A stretch of 64,000 nucleotides of DNA from Panagrolaimus kolymaensis (taxonomy: Eukaryota > Nematoda > Chromadorea > Rhabditida > Panagrolaimidae): the NCBI GenBank assembly GCA_028622995.1, contig JAJQJQ010000082.1:124001-188000 (forward strand), in the 5' to 3' direction. Of the stretch, positions 35,407 to 48,300 are shown piece after piece. The first letter of the stretch is position 1. Every line of letters starts with the position of its first letter. Under the pieces are notes generated by a model. The model was given only the letters and a program-made list of their open reading frames with translations, ran no database searches and was not told the origin of the DNA. A program made the translations under genes and the position numbers.

Positions 35407-38005
35407 GAATCACTTTCATGAGTGACAGTGAAGAAAGAAACATTTTGGTTTGAAACAAATAAGGGCAGATAATATTTTAGCAGGATCCAATATTTTTTAA
35501 GAAAAAAATAAAATCACAAATAGTAGTGCAGATAATTTACTGAATCACTTTCATGAGTGACAGTGAAGAAAGAAACATTTTGGTTTGAAACAAATAGGGG
35601 CAGATAATATTTTAGCAGGATCCAATATTTTTTAAGAAAAAAATAAAATCAAAAATAGTAGTGCAGATAATTTAATTAATCACTTTCATGAGTGACAGTG
35701 AAGAAAGAAACATTTTGGTTTGAAACAAATAGGGGCAGATAATATTTTAGCAGGATCCAATATTTTTTAAGAAAAAAATAAAATCACAAATAGTAGTGCA
35801 GATAATTTACTGAATCACTTTCATGAGTGACAGTGAAGAAAGAAACATTTTGGTTTGAAACAAATAGGGGCAGATAATATTTTAGCAGGATCCAATATTT
35901 TTTAAGAAAAAAATAAAATCAAAAATAGTAGTGCAGATAATTTACTGAATCACTTTCATGAGTGACAGTGAAGAAAGAAACATTTTGGTTTGAAACAAAT
36001 AGGGGCAGATAATATTTTAGCAGGATCCAATATTTTTTAAGAAAAAAATAAAATCAAAAATAGTAGTGCAGATAATTTACTGAATCACTTTCATGAGTGA
36101 CAGTGAAGAAAGAAACATTTTGGTTTGAAACAAATAGGGGCAGATAATATTTTAGCAGGATCCAATATTTTTTAAGAAAAAAATAAAATCAAAAATAGTA
36201 GTGCAGATAATTTACTGAATCACTTTCATGAGTGACAGTGAAGAAAGAAACTTTTTGGTTTGAAACAAATAGGGGCCTTTGCCATTTTAGCAGTATCCAA
36301 TATTTTTTAAGAAAAAAATAAAATCAAAAATAGTAGTGCAGATAATTTACTGAATCACTTTCATGAGTGACAGTGAAGAAAGAAACATTTTGGTTTGAAA
36401 CAAATAGGGGCAGATAATATTTTAGCAGGATCCAATATTTTTTAAGAAAAAAATAAAATCAAAAATAGTAGTGCAGATAATTTACTGAATCACTTTCATG
36501 AGTGACAGTGAAGAAAGAAACATTTTGGTTTGAAACAAATAGGGGCAGATAATATTTTAGCAGGATCCAATATTTTTTAAGAAAAAAATAAAATCAAAAA
36601 TAGTAGTGCAGATAATTTACTGAATCACTTTCATGAGTGACAGTGAAGAAAGAAACATTTTGGTTTGAAACAAATAGGGGCAGATAATATTTTAGCAGGA
36701 TCCAATATTTTTTAAGAAAAAAATAAAATCAAAAATAGTAGTGCAGATAATTTACTGAATCACTTTCATGAGTGACAGTGAAGAAAGAAACATTTTGGTT
36801 TGAAACAAATAGGGGCAGATAATATTTTAGCAGGATCCAATATTTTTTAAGAAAAAAATAAAATCAAAAATAGTAGTGCAGATAATTTACTGAATCACTT
36901 TCATGAGTGACAGTGAAGAAAGAAACATTTTGGTTTGAAACAAATAGGGGCAGATAATATTTTAGCAGGATCCAATATTTTTTAAGAAAAAAATAAAATC
37001 AAAAATAGTAGTGCAGATAATTTACTGAATCACTTTCATGAGTGACAGTGAAGAAAGAAACATTTTGGTTTGAAACAAATAGGGGCAGATAATATTTTAG
37101 CAGGATCCAATATTTTTTAAGAAAAAAATAAAATCAAAAATAGTAGTGCAGATAATTTACTGAATCACTTTCATGAGTGACAGTGAAGAAAGAAACATTT
37201 TGGTTTGAAACAAATAGGGGCAGATAATATTTTAGCAGGATCCAATATTTTTTAAGAAAAAAATAAAATCAAAAATAGTAGTGCAGATAATTTACTGAAT
37301 CACTTTCATGAGTGACAGTGAAGAAAGAAACATTTTGGTTTGAAACAAATAAGGGCAGATAATATTTTAGCAGGATCCAATATTTTTTAAGAAAAAAATA
37401 AAATCAAAAATAGTAGTGCAGATAATTTAATTAATCACTTTCATGAGTGACAGTGAAGAAAGAAACATTTTGGTTTGAAACAAATAGGGGCAGATAATAT
37501 TTTAGCAGGATCCAATATTTTTTAAGAAAAAAATAAAATCACAAATAGTAGTGCAGATAATTTACTGAATCACTTTCATGAGTGACAGTGAAGAAAGAAA
37601 CATTTTGGTTTGAAACAAATAGGGGCAGATAATATTTTAGCAGGATCCAATATTTTTTAAGAAAAAAATAAAATCAAAAATAGTAGTGCAGATAATTTAC
37701 TGAATCACTTTCATGAGTGACAGTGAAGAAAGAAACATTTTGGTTTGAAACAAATAGGGGCAGATAATATTTTAGCAGGATCCAATATTTTTTAAGAAAA
37801 AAATAAAATCAAAAATAGTAGTGCAGATAATTTACTGAATCACTTTCATGAGTGACAGTGAAGAAAGAAACATTTTGGTTTGAAACAAATAGGGGCAGAT
37901 AATATTTTAGCAGGATCCAATATTTTTTAAGAAAAAAATAAAATCAAAAATAGTAGTGCAGATAATTTACTGAATCACTTTCATGAGTGACAGTGAAGAA
38001 AGAAA

Positions 38006-40975
38006 CTTTTTGGTTTGAAACAAATAGGGGCCTTTGCCATTTTAGCAGTATCCAATATTTTTTAAGAAAAAAATAAAATCAAAAATAGTAGTGCAGATAA
38101 TTTACTGAATCACTTTCATGAGTGACAGTGAAGAAAGAAACATTTTGGTTTGAAACAAATAGGGGCAGATAATATTTTAGCAGGATCCAATATTTTTTAA
38201 GAAAAAAATAAAATCAAAAATAGTAGTGCAGATAATTTACTGAATCACTTTCATGAGTGACAGTGAAGAAAGAAACATTTTGGTTTGAAACAAATAGGGG
38301 CAGATAATATTTTAGCAGTATCCAATATTTTTTAAGAAAAAAATAAAATCAAAAATAGTAGTGCAGATAATTTACTGAATCACTTTCATGAGTGACAGTG
38401 AAGAAAGAAACATATTGGTTTGAAACAAATAGGGGCAGATAATATTTTAGCAGGATCCAATATTTTTTAAGAAAAAAATAAAATCAAAAATAGTAGTGCA
38501 GATAATTTACTGAATCACTTTCATGAGTGACAGTGAAGAAAGAAACATTTTGGTTTGAAACAAATAGGGGCAGATAATATTTTAGCAGGATCCAATATTT
38601 TTTAAGAAAAAAATAAAATCAAAAATAGTAGTGCAGATAATATACTGAATCACTTTCATGAGTGACAGTGAAGAAAGAAACATTTTGGTTTGAAACAAAT
38701 AGGGGCCTTTGCCATTTTAGCAGTATCCAATATTTTTTAAGAAAAAAATAAAATCAAAAATAGTAGTGCAGATAATTTACTGAATCACTTTCATGAGTGA
38801 CAGTGAAGAAAGAAACATATTGGTTTGAAACAAATAGGGGCAGATAATATTTTAGCAGGATCCAATATTTTTTAAGAAAAAAATAAAATCAAAAATAGTA
38901 GTGCAGATAATTTACTGAATCACTTTCATGAGTGACAGTGAAGAAAGAAACATTTTGGTTTGAAACAAATAGGGGCAGATAATATTTTAGCAGGATCCAA
39001 TATTTTTTAAGAAAAAAATAAAATCAAAAATAGTAGTGCAGATAATTTACTGAATCACTTTCATGAGTGACAGTGAAGAAAGAAACATTTTGGTTTGAAA
39101 CAAATAGGGGCAGATAATATTTTAGCAGGATCCAATATTTTTTAAGAAAAAAATAAAATCAAAAATAGTAGTGCAGATAATTTACTGAATCACTTTCATG
39201 AGTGACAGTGAAGAAAGAAACATTTTGGTTTGAAACAAATAGGGGCAGATAATATTTTAGCAGGATCCAATATTTTTTAAGAAAAAAATAAAATCAAAAA
39301 TAGTAGTGCAGATAATTTACTGAATCACTTTCATGAGTGACAGTGAAGAAAGAAACATTTTGGTTTGAAACAAATAGGGGCCTTTGCCATTTTAGCAGTA
39401 TCCAATATTTTTTAAGAAAAAAATAAAATCAAAAATAGTAGTGCAGATAATTTACTGAATCACTTTCATGAGTGACAGTGAAGAAAGAAACTTTTTGGTT
39501 TGAAACAAATAGGGGCCTTTGCCATTTTAGCAGTATCCAATATTTTTTAAGAAAAAAATAAAATCAAAAATAGTAGTGCAGATAATTTACTGAATCACTT
39601 TCATGAGTGACAGTGAAGAAAGAAACATTTTGGTTTGAAACAAATAGGGGCAGATAATATTTTAGCAGGATCCAATATTTTTTAAGAAAAAAATAAAATC
39701 AAAAATAGTAGTGCAGATAATTTACTGAATCACTTTCATGAGTGACAGTGAAGAAAGAAACATTTTGGTTTGAAACAAATAGGGGCAGATAATATTTTAG
39801 CAGTATCCAATATTTTTTAAGAAAAAAATAAAATCAAAAATAGTAGTGCAGATAATTTACTGAATCACTTTCATGAGTGACAGTGAAGAAAGAAACATAT
39901 TGGTTTGAAACAAATAGGGGCAGATAATATTTTAGCAGGATCCAATATTTTTTAAGAAAAAAATAAAATCAAAAATAGTAGTGCAGATAATTTACTGAAT
40001 CACTTTCATGAGTGACAGTGAAGAAAGAAACATTTTGGTTTGAAACAAATAGGGGCAGATAATATTTTAGCAGGATCCAATATTTTTTAAGAAAAAAATA
40101 AAATCAAAAATAGTAGTGCAGATAATATACTGAATCACTTTCATGAGTGACAGTGAAGAAAGAAACATTTTGGTTTGAAACAAATAGGGGCCTTTGCCAT
40201 TTTAGCAGTATCCAATATTTTTTAAGAAAAAAATAAAATCAAAAATAGTAGTGCAGATAATTTACTGAATCACTTTCATGAGTGACAGTGAAGAAAGAAA
40301 CATATTGGTTTGAAACAAATAGGGGCAGATAATATTTTAGCAGGATCCAATATTTTTTAAGAAAAAAATAAAATCAAAAATAGTAGTGCAGATAATTTAC
40401 TGAATCACTTTCATGAGTGACAGTGAAGAAAGAAACATTTTGGTTTGAAACAAATAGGGGCAGATAATATTTTAGCAGGATCCAATATTTTTTAAGAAAA
40501 AAATAAAATCAAAAATAGTAGTGCAGATAATTTACTGAATCACTTTCATGAGTGACAGTGAAGAAAGAAACATTTTGGTTTGAAACAAATAGGGGCAGAT
40601 AATATTTTAGCAGGATCCAATATTTTTTAAGAAAAAAATAAAATCAAAAATAGTAGTGCAGATAATTTACTGAATCACTTTCATGAGTGACAGTGAAGAA
40701 AGAAACATTTTGGTTTGAAACAAATAGGGGCAGATAATATTTTAGCAGGATCCAATATTTTTTAAGAAAAAAATAAAATCAAAAATAGTAGTGCAGATAA
40801 TTTACTGAATCACTTTCATGAGTGACAGTGAAGAAAGAAACATTTTGGTTTGAAACAAATAGGGGCCTTTGCCATTTTAGCAGTATCCAATATTTTTTAA
40901 GAAAAAAATAAAATCAAAAATAGTAGTGCAGATAATTTACTGAATCACTTTCATGAGTGACAGTGAAGAAAGAAA
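38006..40975 (-). repeat. Two copies of an 11-monomer (1485-bp) higher-order repeat
   Basis: Monomers from 38006 to 39490 and from 39491 to 40975 carry the same ordered series of variants: CTTTTTGG with CTTTGCC/GTATCC, a GTATCC-only unit, CATATTGG, ATATACTGA with CTTTGCC/GTATCC, CATATTGG again, plain units, then CTTTGCC/GTATCC. Equivalent marks are exactly 1485 bases apart, and I see no difference at any diagnostic site. This is a recent tandem duplication of an 11-mer. Confidence 0.88.
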
Positions 40976-42595
40976 CTTTTTGGTTTGAAACAAATAGGGG
41001 CCTTTGCCATTTTAGCAGTATCCAATATTTTTTAAGAAAAAAATAAAATCAAAAATAGTAGTGCAGATAATTTACTGAATCACTTTCATGAGTGACAGTG
41101 AAGAAAGAAACATTTTGGTTTGAAACAAATAGGGGCAGATAATATTTTAGCAGGATCCAATATTTTTTAAGAAAAAAATAAAATCAAAAATAGTAGTGCA
41201 GATAATTTACTGAATCACTTTCATGAGTGACAGTGAAGAAAGAAACTTTTTGGTTTGAAACAAATAGGGGCAGATAATATTTTAGCAGGATCCAATATTT
41301 TTTAAGAAAAAAATAAAATCAAAAATAGTAGTGCAGATAATTTACCGAATCACTTTCATGAGTGACAGTGAAGAAAGAAACATTTTGGTTTGAAACAAAT
41401 AGGGGCAGATAATATTTTAGCAGGATCCAATATTTTTTAAGAAAAAAATAAAATCAAAAATAGTAGTGCAGATAATTTACTGAATCACTTTCATGAGTGA
41501 CAGTGAAGAAAGAAACATTTTGGTTTGAAACAAATAGGGGCAGATAATATTTTAGCAGGATCCAATATTTTTTAAGAAAAAAATAAAATCAAAAATAGTA
41601 GTGCAGATAATTTACTGAATCACTTTCATGAGTGACAGTGAAGAAAGAAACATTTTGGTTTGAAACAAATAGGGGCAGATAATATTTTAGCAGGATCCAA
41701 TATTTTTTAAGAAAAAAATAAAATCAAAAATAGTAGTGCAGATAATTTACTGAATCACTTTCATGAGTGACAGTGAAGAAAGAAACATTTTGGTTTGAAA
41801 CAAATAGGGGCCTTTGCCATTTTAGCAGTATCCAATATTTTTTAAGAAAAAAATAAAATCAAAAATAGTAGTGCAGATAATTTACTGAATCACTTTCATG
41901 AGTGACAGTGAAGAAAGAAACTTTTTGGTTTGAAACAAATAGGGGCCTTTGCCATTTTAGCAGTATCCAATATTTTTTAAGAAAAAAATAAAATCAAAAA
42001 TAGTAGTGCAGATAATTTACTGAATCACTTTCATGAGTGACAGTGAAGAAAGAAACATTTTGGTTTGAAACAAATAGGGGCAGATAATATTTTAGCAGGA
42101 TCCAATATTTTTTAAGAAAAAAATAAAATCAAAAATAGTAGTGCAGATAATTTACTGAATCACTTTCATGAGTGACAGTGAAGAAAGAAACTTTTTGGTT
42201 TGAAACAAATAGGGGCAGATAATATTTTAGCAGGATCCAATATTTTTTAAGAAAAAAATAAAATCAAAAATAGTAGTGCAGATAATTTACCGAATCACTT
42301 TCATGAGTGACAGTGAAGAAAGAAACATTTTGGTTTGAAACAAATAGGGGCAGATAATATTTTAGCAGGATCCAATATTTTTTAAGAAAAAAATAAAATC
42401 AAAAATAGTAGTGCAGATAATTTACTGAATCACTTTCATGAGTGACAGTGAAGAAAGAAACATTTTGGTTTGAAACAAATAGGGGCAGATAATATTTTAG
42501 CAGGATCCAATATTTTTTAAGAAAAAAATAAAATCAAAAATAGTAGTGCAGATAATTTACTGAATCACTTTCATGAGTGACAGTGAAGAAAGAAA
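40976..42595 (-). repeat. Seven-monomer (945-bp) higher-order repeat
   Basis: The mark CTTTTTGG with CTTTGCC/GTATCC recurs at 40976 and 41921, 945 bases apart. It is followed each time by a plain unit, a CTTTTTGG unit and an ACCGAATCAC unit. The second copy diverges at the sixth unit (CATATTGG near 42596). It directly follows the 11-mer pair and shares its boundary unit. Confidence 0.75.
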
Positions 42596-43639
42596 CATAT
42601 TGGTTTGAAACAAATAGGGGCAGATAATATTTTAGCAGGATCCAATATTTTTTAAGAAAAAAATAAAATCAAAAATAGTAGTGCAGATAATTTACTGAAT
42701 CACTTTCATGAGTGACAGTGAAGAAAGAAACATTTTGGTTTGAAACAAATAGGGGCAGATAATATTTTAGCAGGATCCAATATTTTTTAAGAAAAAAATA
42801 AAATCAAAAATAGTAGTGCAGATAATTTACTGAATCACTTTCATGAGTGACAGTGAAGAAAGAAACATTTTGGTTTGAAACAAATAGGGGCAGATAATAT
42901 TTTAGCAGGATCCAATATTTTTTAAGAAAAAAATAAAATCAAAAATAGTAGTGCAGATAATTTACTGAATCACTTTCATGAGTGACAGTGAAGAAAGAAA
43001 CATATTGGTTTGAAACAAATAGGGGCAGATAATATTTTAGCAGGATCCAATATTTTTTAAGAAAAAAATAAAATCAAAAATAGTAGTGCAGATAATTTAC
43101 TGAATCACTTTCATGAGTGACAGTGAAGAAAGAAACATTTTGGTTTGAAACAAATAGGGGCAGATAATATTTTAGCAGGATCCAATATTTTTTAAGAAAA
43201 AAATAAAATCAAAAATAGTAGTGCAGATAATTTACTGAATCACTTTCATGAGTGACAGTGAAGAAAGAAACATTTTGGTTTGAAACAAATAGGGGCAGAT
43301 AATATTTTAGCAGGATCCAATATTTTTTAAGAAAAAAATAAAATCAAAAATAGTAGTGCAGATAATTTACTGAATCACTTTCATGAGTGACAGTGAAGAA
43401 AGAAACATTTTGGTTTGAAACAAATAGGGGCAGATAATATTTTAGCAGGATCCAATATTTTTTAAGAAAAAAATAAAATCAAAAATAGTAGTGCAGATAA
43501 TTTACTGAATCACTTTCATGAGTGACAGTGAAGAAAGAAACATTTTGGTTTGAAACAAATAGGGGCAGATAATATTTTAGCAGGATCCAATATTTTTTAA
43601 GAAAAAAATAAAATCAAAAATAGTAGTGCAGATAATTTA

Positions 43640-45395
43640 CCGAATCACTTTCATGAGTGACAGTGAAGAAAGAAACATTTTGGTTTGAAACAAATAGGGG
43701 CAGATAATATTTTAGCAGGATCCAATATTTTTTAAGAAAAAAATAAAATCAAAAATAGTAGTGCAGATAATTTACTGAATCACTTTCATGAGTGACAGTG
43801 AAGAAAGAAACATTTTGGTTTGAAACAAATAGGGGCAGATAATATTTTAGCAGGATCCAATATTTTTTAAGAAAAAAATAAAATCAAAAATAGTAGTGCA
43901 GATAATTTACCGAATCACTTTCATGAGTGACAGTGAAGAAAGAAACATTTTGGTTTGAAACAAATAGGGGCAGATAATATTTTAGCAGGATCCAATATTT
44001 TTTAAGAAAAAAATAAAATCAAAAATAGTAGTGCAGATAATTTACTGAATCACTTTCATGAGTGACAGTGAAGAAAGAAACATTTTGGTTTGAAACAAAT
44101 AGGGGCAGATAATATTTTAGCAGGATCCAATATTTTTTAAGAAAAAAATAAAATCAAAAATAGTAGTGCAGATAATTTACCGAATCACTTTCATGAGTGA
44201 CAGTGAAGAAAGAAACATTTTGGTTTGAAACAAATAGGGGCAGATAATATTTTAGCAGGATCCAATATTTTTTAAGAAAAAAATAAAATCAAAAATAGTA
44301 GTGCAGATAATTTACTGAATCACTTTCATGAGTGACAGTGAAGAAAGAAACATTTTGGTTTGAAACAAATAGGGGCAGATAATATTTTAGCAGGATCCAA
44401 TATTTTTTAAGAAAAAAATAAAATCAAAAATAGTAGTGCAGATAATTTACCGAATCACTTTCATGAGTGACAGTGAAGAAAGAAACATTTTGGTTTGAAA
44501 CAAATAGGGGCAGATAATATTTTAGCAGGATCCAATATTTTTTAAGAAAAAAATAAAATCAAAAATAGTAGTGCAGATAATTTACTGAATCACTTTCATG
44601 AGTGACAGTGAAGAAAGAAACATTTTGGTTTGAAACAAATAGGGGCAGATAATATTTTAGCAGGATCCAATATTTTTTAAGAAAAAAATAAAATCAAAAA
44701 TAGTAGTGCAGATAATTTACCGAATCACTTTCATGAGTGACAGTGAAGAAAGAAACATTTTGGTTTGAAACAAATAGGGGCAGATAATATTTTAGCAGGA
44801 TCCAATATTTTTTAAGAAAAAAATAAAATCAAAAATAGTAGTGCAGATAATTTACTGAATCACTTTCATGAGTGACAGTGAAGAAAGAAACTTTTTGGTT
44901 TGAAACAAATAGGGGCAGATAATATTTTAGCAGGATCCAATATTTTTTAAGAAAAAAATAAAATCAAAAATAGTAGTGCAGATAATTTACCGAATCACTT
45001 TCATGAGTGACAGTGAAGAAAGAAACATTTTGGTTTGAAACAAATAGGGGCAGATAATATTTTAGCAGGATCCAATATTTTTTAAGAAAAAAATAAAATC
45101 AAAAATAGTAGTGCAGATAATTTACTGAATCACTTTCATGAGTGACAGTGAAGAAAGAAACATTTTGGTTTGAAACAAATAGGGGCAGATAATATTTTAG
45201 CAGGATCCAATATTTTTTAAGAAAAAAATAAAATCAAAAATAGTAGTGCAGATAATTTACCGAATCACTTTCATGAGTGACAGTGAAGAAAGAAACATTT
45301 TGGTTTGAAACAAATAGGGGCAGATAATATTTTAGCAGGATCCAATATTTTTTAAGAAAAAAATAAAATCAAAAATAGTAGTGCAGATAATTTAC
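43640..45395 (-). repeat. Dimer (270-bp) higher-order repeat marked by ACCGAATCAC
   Basis: ACCGAATC and ACTGAATC monomers alternate strictly. The C variant stands at 43640, 43910, 44180, 44450, 44720, 44990 and 45260, each 270 bases apart. Outside this stretch the same variant recurs at less regular multiples of 135 up to about 50.9 kb, with a single copy near 55385. Confidence 0.88.
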
Positions 45396-48300
45396 TGAAT
45401 CACTTTCATGAGTGACAGTGAAGAAAGAAACATTTTGGTTTGAAACAAATAGGGGCAGATAATATTTTAGCAGGATCCAATATTTTTTAAGAAAAAAATA
45501 AAATCAAAAATAGTAGTGCAGATAATTTACTGAATCACTTTCATGAGTGACAGTGAAGAAAGAAACATTTTGGTTTGAAACAAATAGGGGCAGATAATAT
45601 TTTAGCAGGATCCAATATTTTTTAAGAAAAAAATAAAATCAAAAATAGTAGTGCAGATAATTTACTGAATCACTTTCATGAGTGACAGTGAAGAAAGAAA
45701 CATTTTGGTTTGAAACAAATAGGGGCAGATAATATTTTAGCAGGATCCAATATTTTTTAAGAAAAAAATAAAATCAAAAATAGTAGTGCAGATAATTTAC
45801 TGAATCACTTTCATGAGTGACAGTGAAGAAAGAAACATTTTGGTTTGAAACAAATAGGGGCAGATAATATTTTAGCAGGATCCAATATTTTTTAAGAAAA
45901 AAATAAAATCAAAAATAGTAGTGCAGATAATTTACCGAATCACTTTCATGAGTGACAGTGAAGAAAGAAACATTTTGGTTTGAAACAAATAGGGGCAGAT
46001 AATATTTTAGCAGGATCCAATATTTTTTAAGAAAAAAATAAAATCAAAAATAGTAGTGCAGATAATTTACTGAATCACTTTCATGAGTGACAGTGAAGAA
46101 AGAAACATTTTGGTTTGAAACAAATAGGGGCAGATAATATTTTAGCAGGATCCAATATTTTTTAAGAAAAAAATAAAATCAAAAATAGTAGTGCAGATAA
46201 TTTACCGAATCACTTTCATGAGTGACAGTGAAGAAAGAAACATTTTGGTTTGAAACAAATAGGGGCAGATAATATTTTAGCAGGATCCAATATTTTTTAA
46301 GAAAAAAATAAAATCAAAAATAGTAGTGCAGATAATTTACTGAATCACTTTCATGAGTGACAGTGAAGAAAGAAACATTTTGGTTTGAAACAAATAGGGG
46401 CAGATAATATTTTAGCAGGATCCAATATTTTTTAAGAAAAAAATAAAATCAAAAATAGTAGTGCAGATAATTTACTGAATCACTTTCATGAGTGACAGTG
46501 AAGAAAGAAACATTTTGGTTTGAAACAAATAGGGGCAGATAATATTTTAGCAGGATCCAATATTTTTTAAGAAAAAAATAAAATCAAAAATAGTAGTGCA
46601 GATAATTTACTGAATCACTTTCATGAGTGACAGTGAAGAAAGAAACATTTTGGTTTGAAACAAATAGGGGCAGATAATATTTTAGCAGGATCCAATATTT
46701 TTTAAGAAAAAAATAAAATCAAAAATAGTAGTGCAGATAATTTACCGAATCACTTTCATGAGTGACAGTGAAGAAAGAAACATTTTGGTTTGAAACAAAT
46801 AGGGGCAGATAATATTTTAGCAGGATCCAATATTTTTTAAGAAAAAAATAAAATCAAAAATAGTAGTGCAGATAATTTACCGAATCACTTTCATGAGTGA
46901 CAGTGAAGAAAGAAACATTTTGGTTTGAAACAAATAGGGGCAGATAATATTTTAGCAGGATCCAATATTTTTTAAGAAAAAAATAAAATCAAAAATAGTA
47001 GTGCAGATAATTTACCGAATCACTTTCATGAGTGACAGTGAAGAAAGAAACATTTTGGTTTGAAACAAATAGGGGCAGATAATATTTTAGCAGGATCCAA
47101 TATTTTTTAAGAAAAAAATAAAATCAAAAATAGTAGTGCAGATAATTTACTGAATCACTTTCATGAGTGACAGTGAAGAAAGAAACTTTTTGGTTTGAAA
47201 CAAATAGGGGCAGATAATATTTTAGCAGGATCCAATATTTTTTAAGAAAAAAATAAAATCAAAAATAGTAGTGCAGATAATTTACTGAATCACTTTCATG
47301 AGTGACAGTGAAGAAAGAAACATTTTGGTTTGAAACAAATAGGGGCAGATAATATTTTAGCAGGATCCAATATTTTTTAAGAAAAAAATAAAATCAAAAA
47401 TAGTAGTGCAGATAATTTACCGAATCACTTTCATGAGTGACAGTGAAGAAAGAAACATTTTGGTTTGAAACAAATAGGGGCAGATAATATTTTAGCAGGA
47501 TCCAATATTTTTTAAGAAAAAAATAAAATCAAAAATAGTAGTGCAGATAATTTACTGAATCACTTTCATGAGTGACAGTGAAGAAAGAAACATTTTGGTT
47601 TGAAACAAATAGGGGCAGATAATATTTTAGCAGGATCCAATATTTTTTAAGAAAAAAATAAAATCAAAAATAGTAGTGCAGATAATTTACTGAATCACTT
47701 TCATGAGTGACAGTGAAGAAAGAAACTTTTTGGTTTGAAACAAATAGGGGCAGATAATATTTTAGCAGGATCCAATATTTTTTAAGAAAAAAATAAAATC
47801 AAAAATAGTAGTGCAGATAATTTACCGAATCACTTTCATGAGTGACAGTGAAGAAAGAAACATTTTGGTTTGAAACAAATAGGGGCAGATAATATTTTAG
47901 CAGGATCCAATATTTTTTAAGAAAAAAATAAAATCAAAAATAGTAGTGCAGATAATTTACTGAATCACTTTCATGAGTGACAGTGAAGAAAGAAACTTTT
48001 TGGTTTGAAACAAATAGGGGCAGATAATATTTTAGCAGGATCCAATATTTTTTAAGAAAAAAATAAAATCAAAAATAGTAGTGCAGATAATTTACCGAAT
48101 CACTTTCATGAGTGACAGTGAAGAAAGAAACATTTTGGTTTGAAACAAATAGGGGCAGATAATATTTTAGCAGGATCCAATATTTTTTAAGAAAAAAATA
48201 AAATCAAAAATAGTAGTGCAGATAATTTACTGAATCACTTTCATGAGTGACAGTGAAGAAAGAAACATTTTGGTTTGAAACAAATAGGGGCAGATAATAT

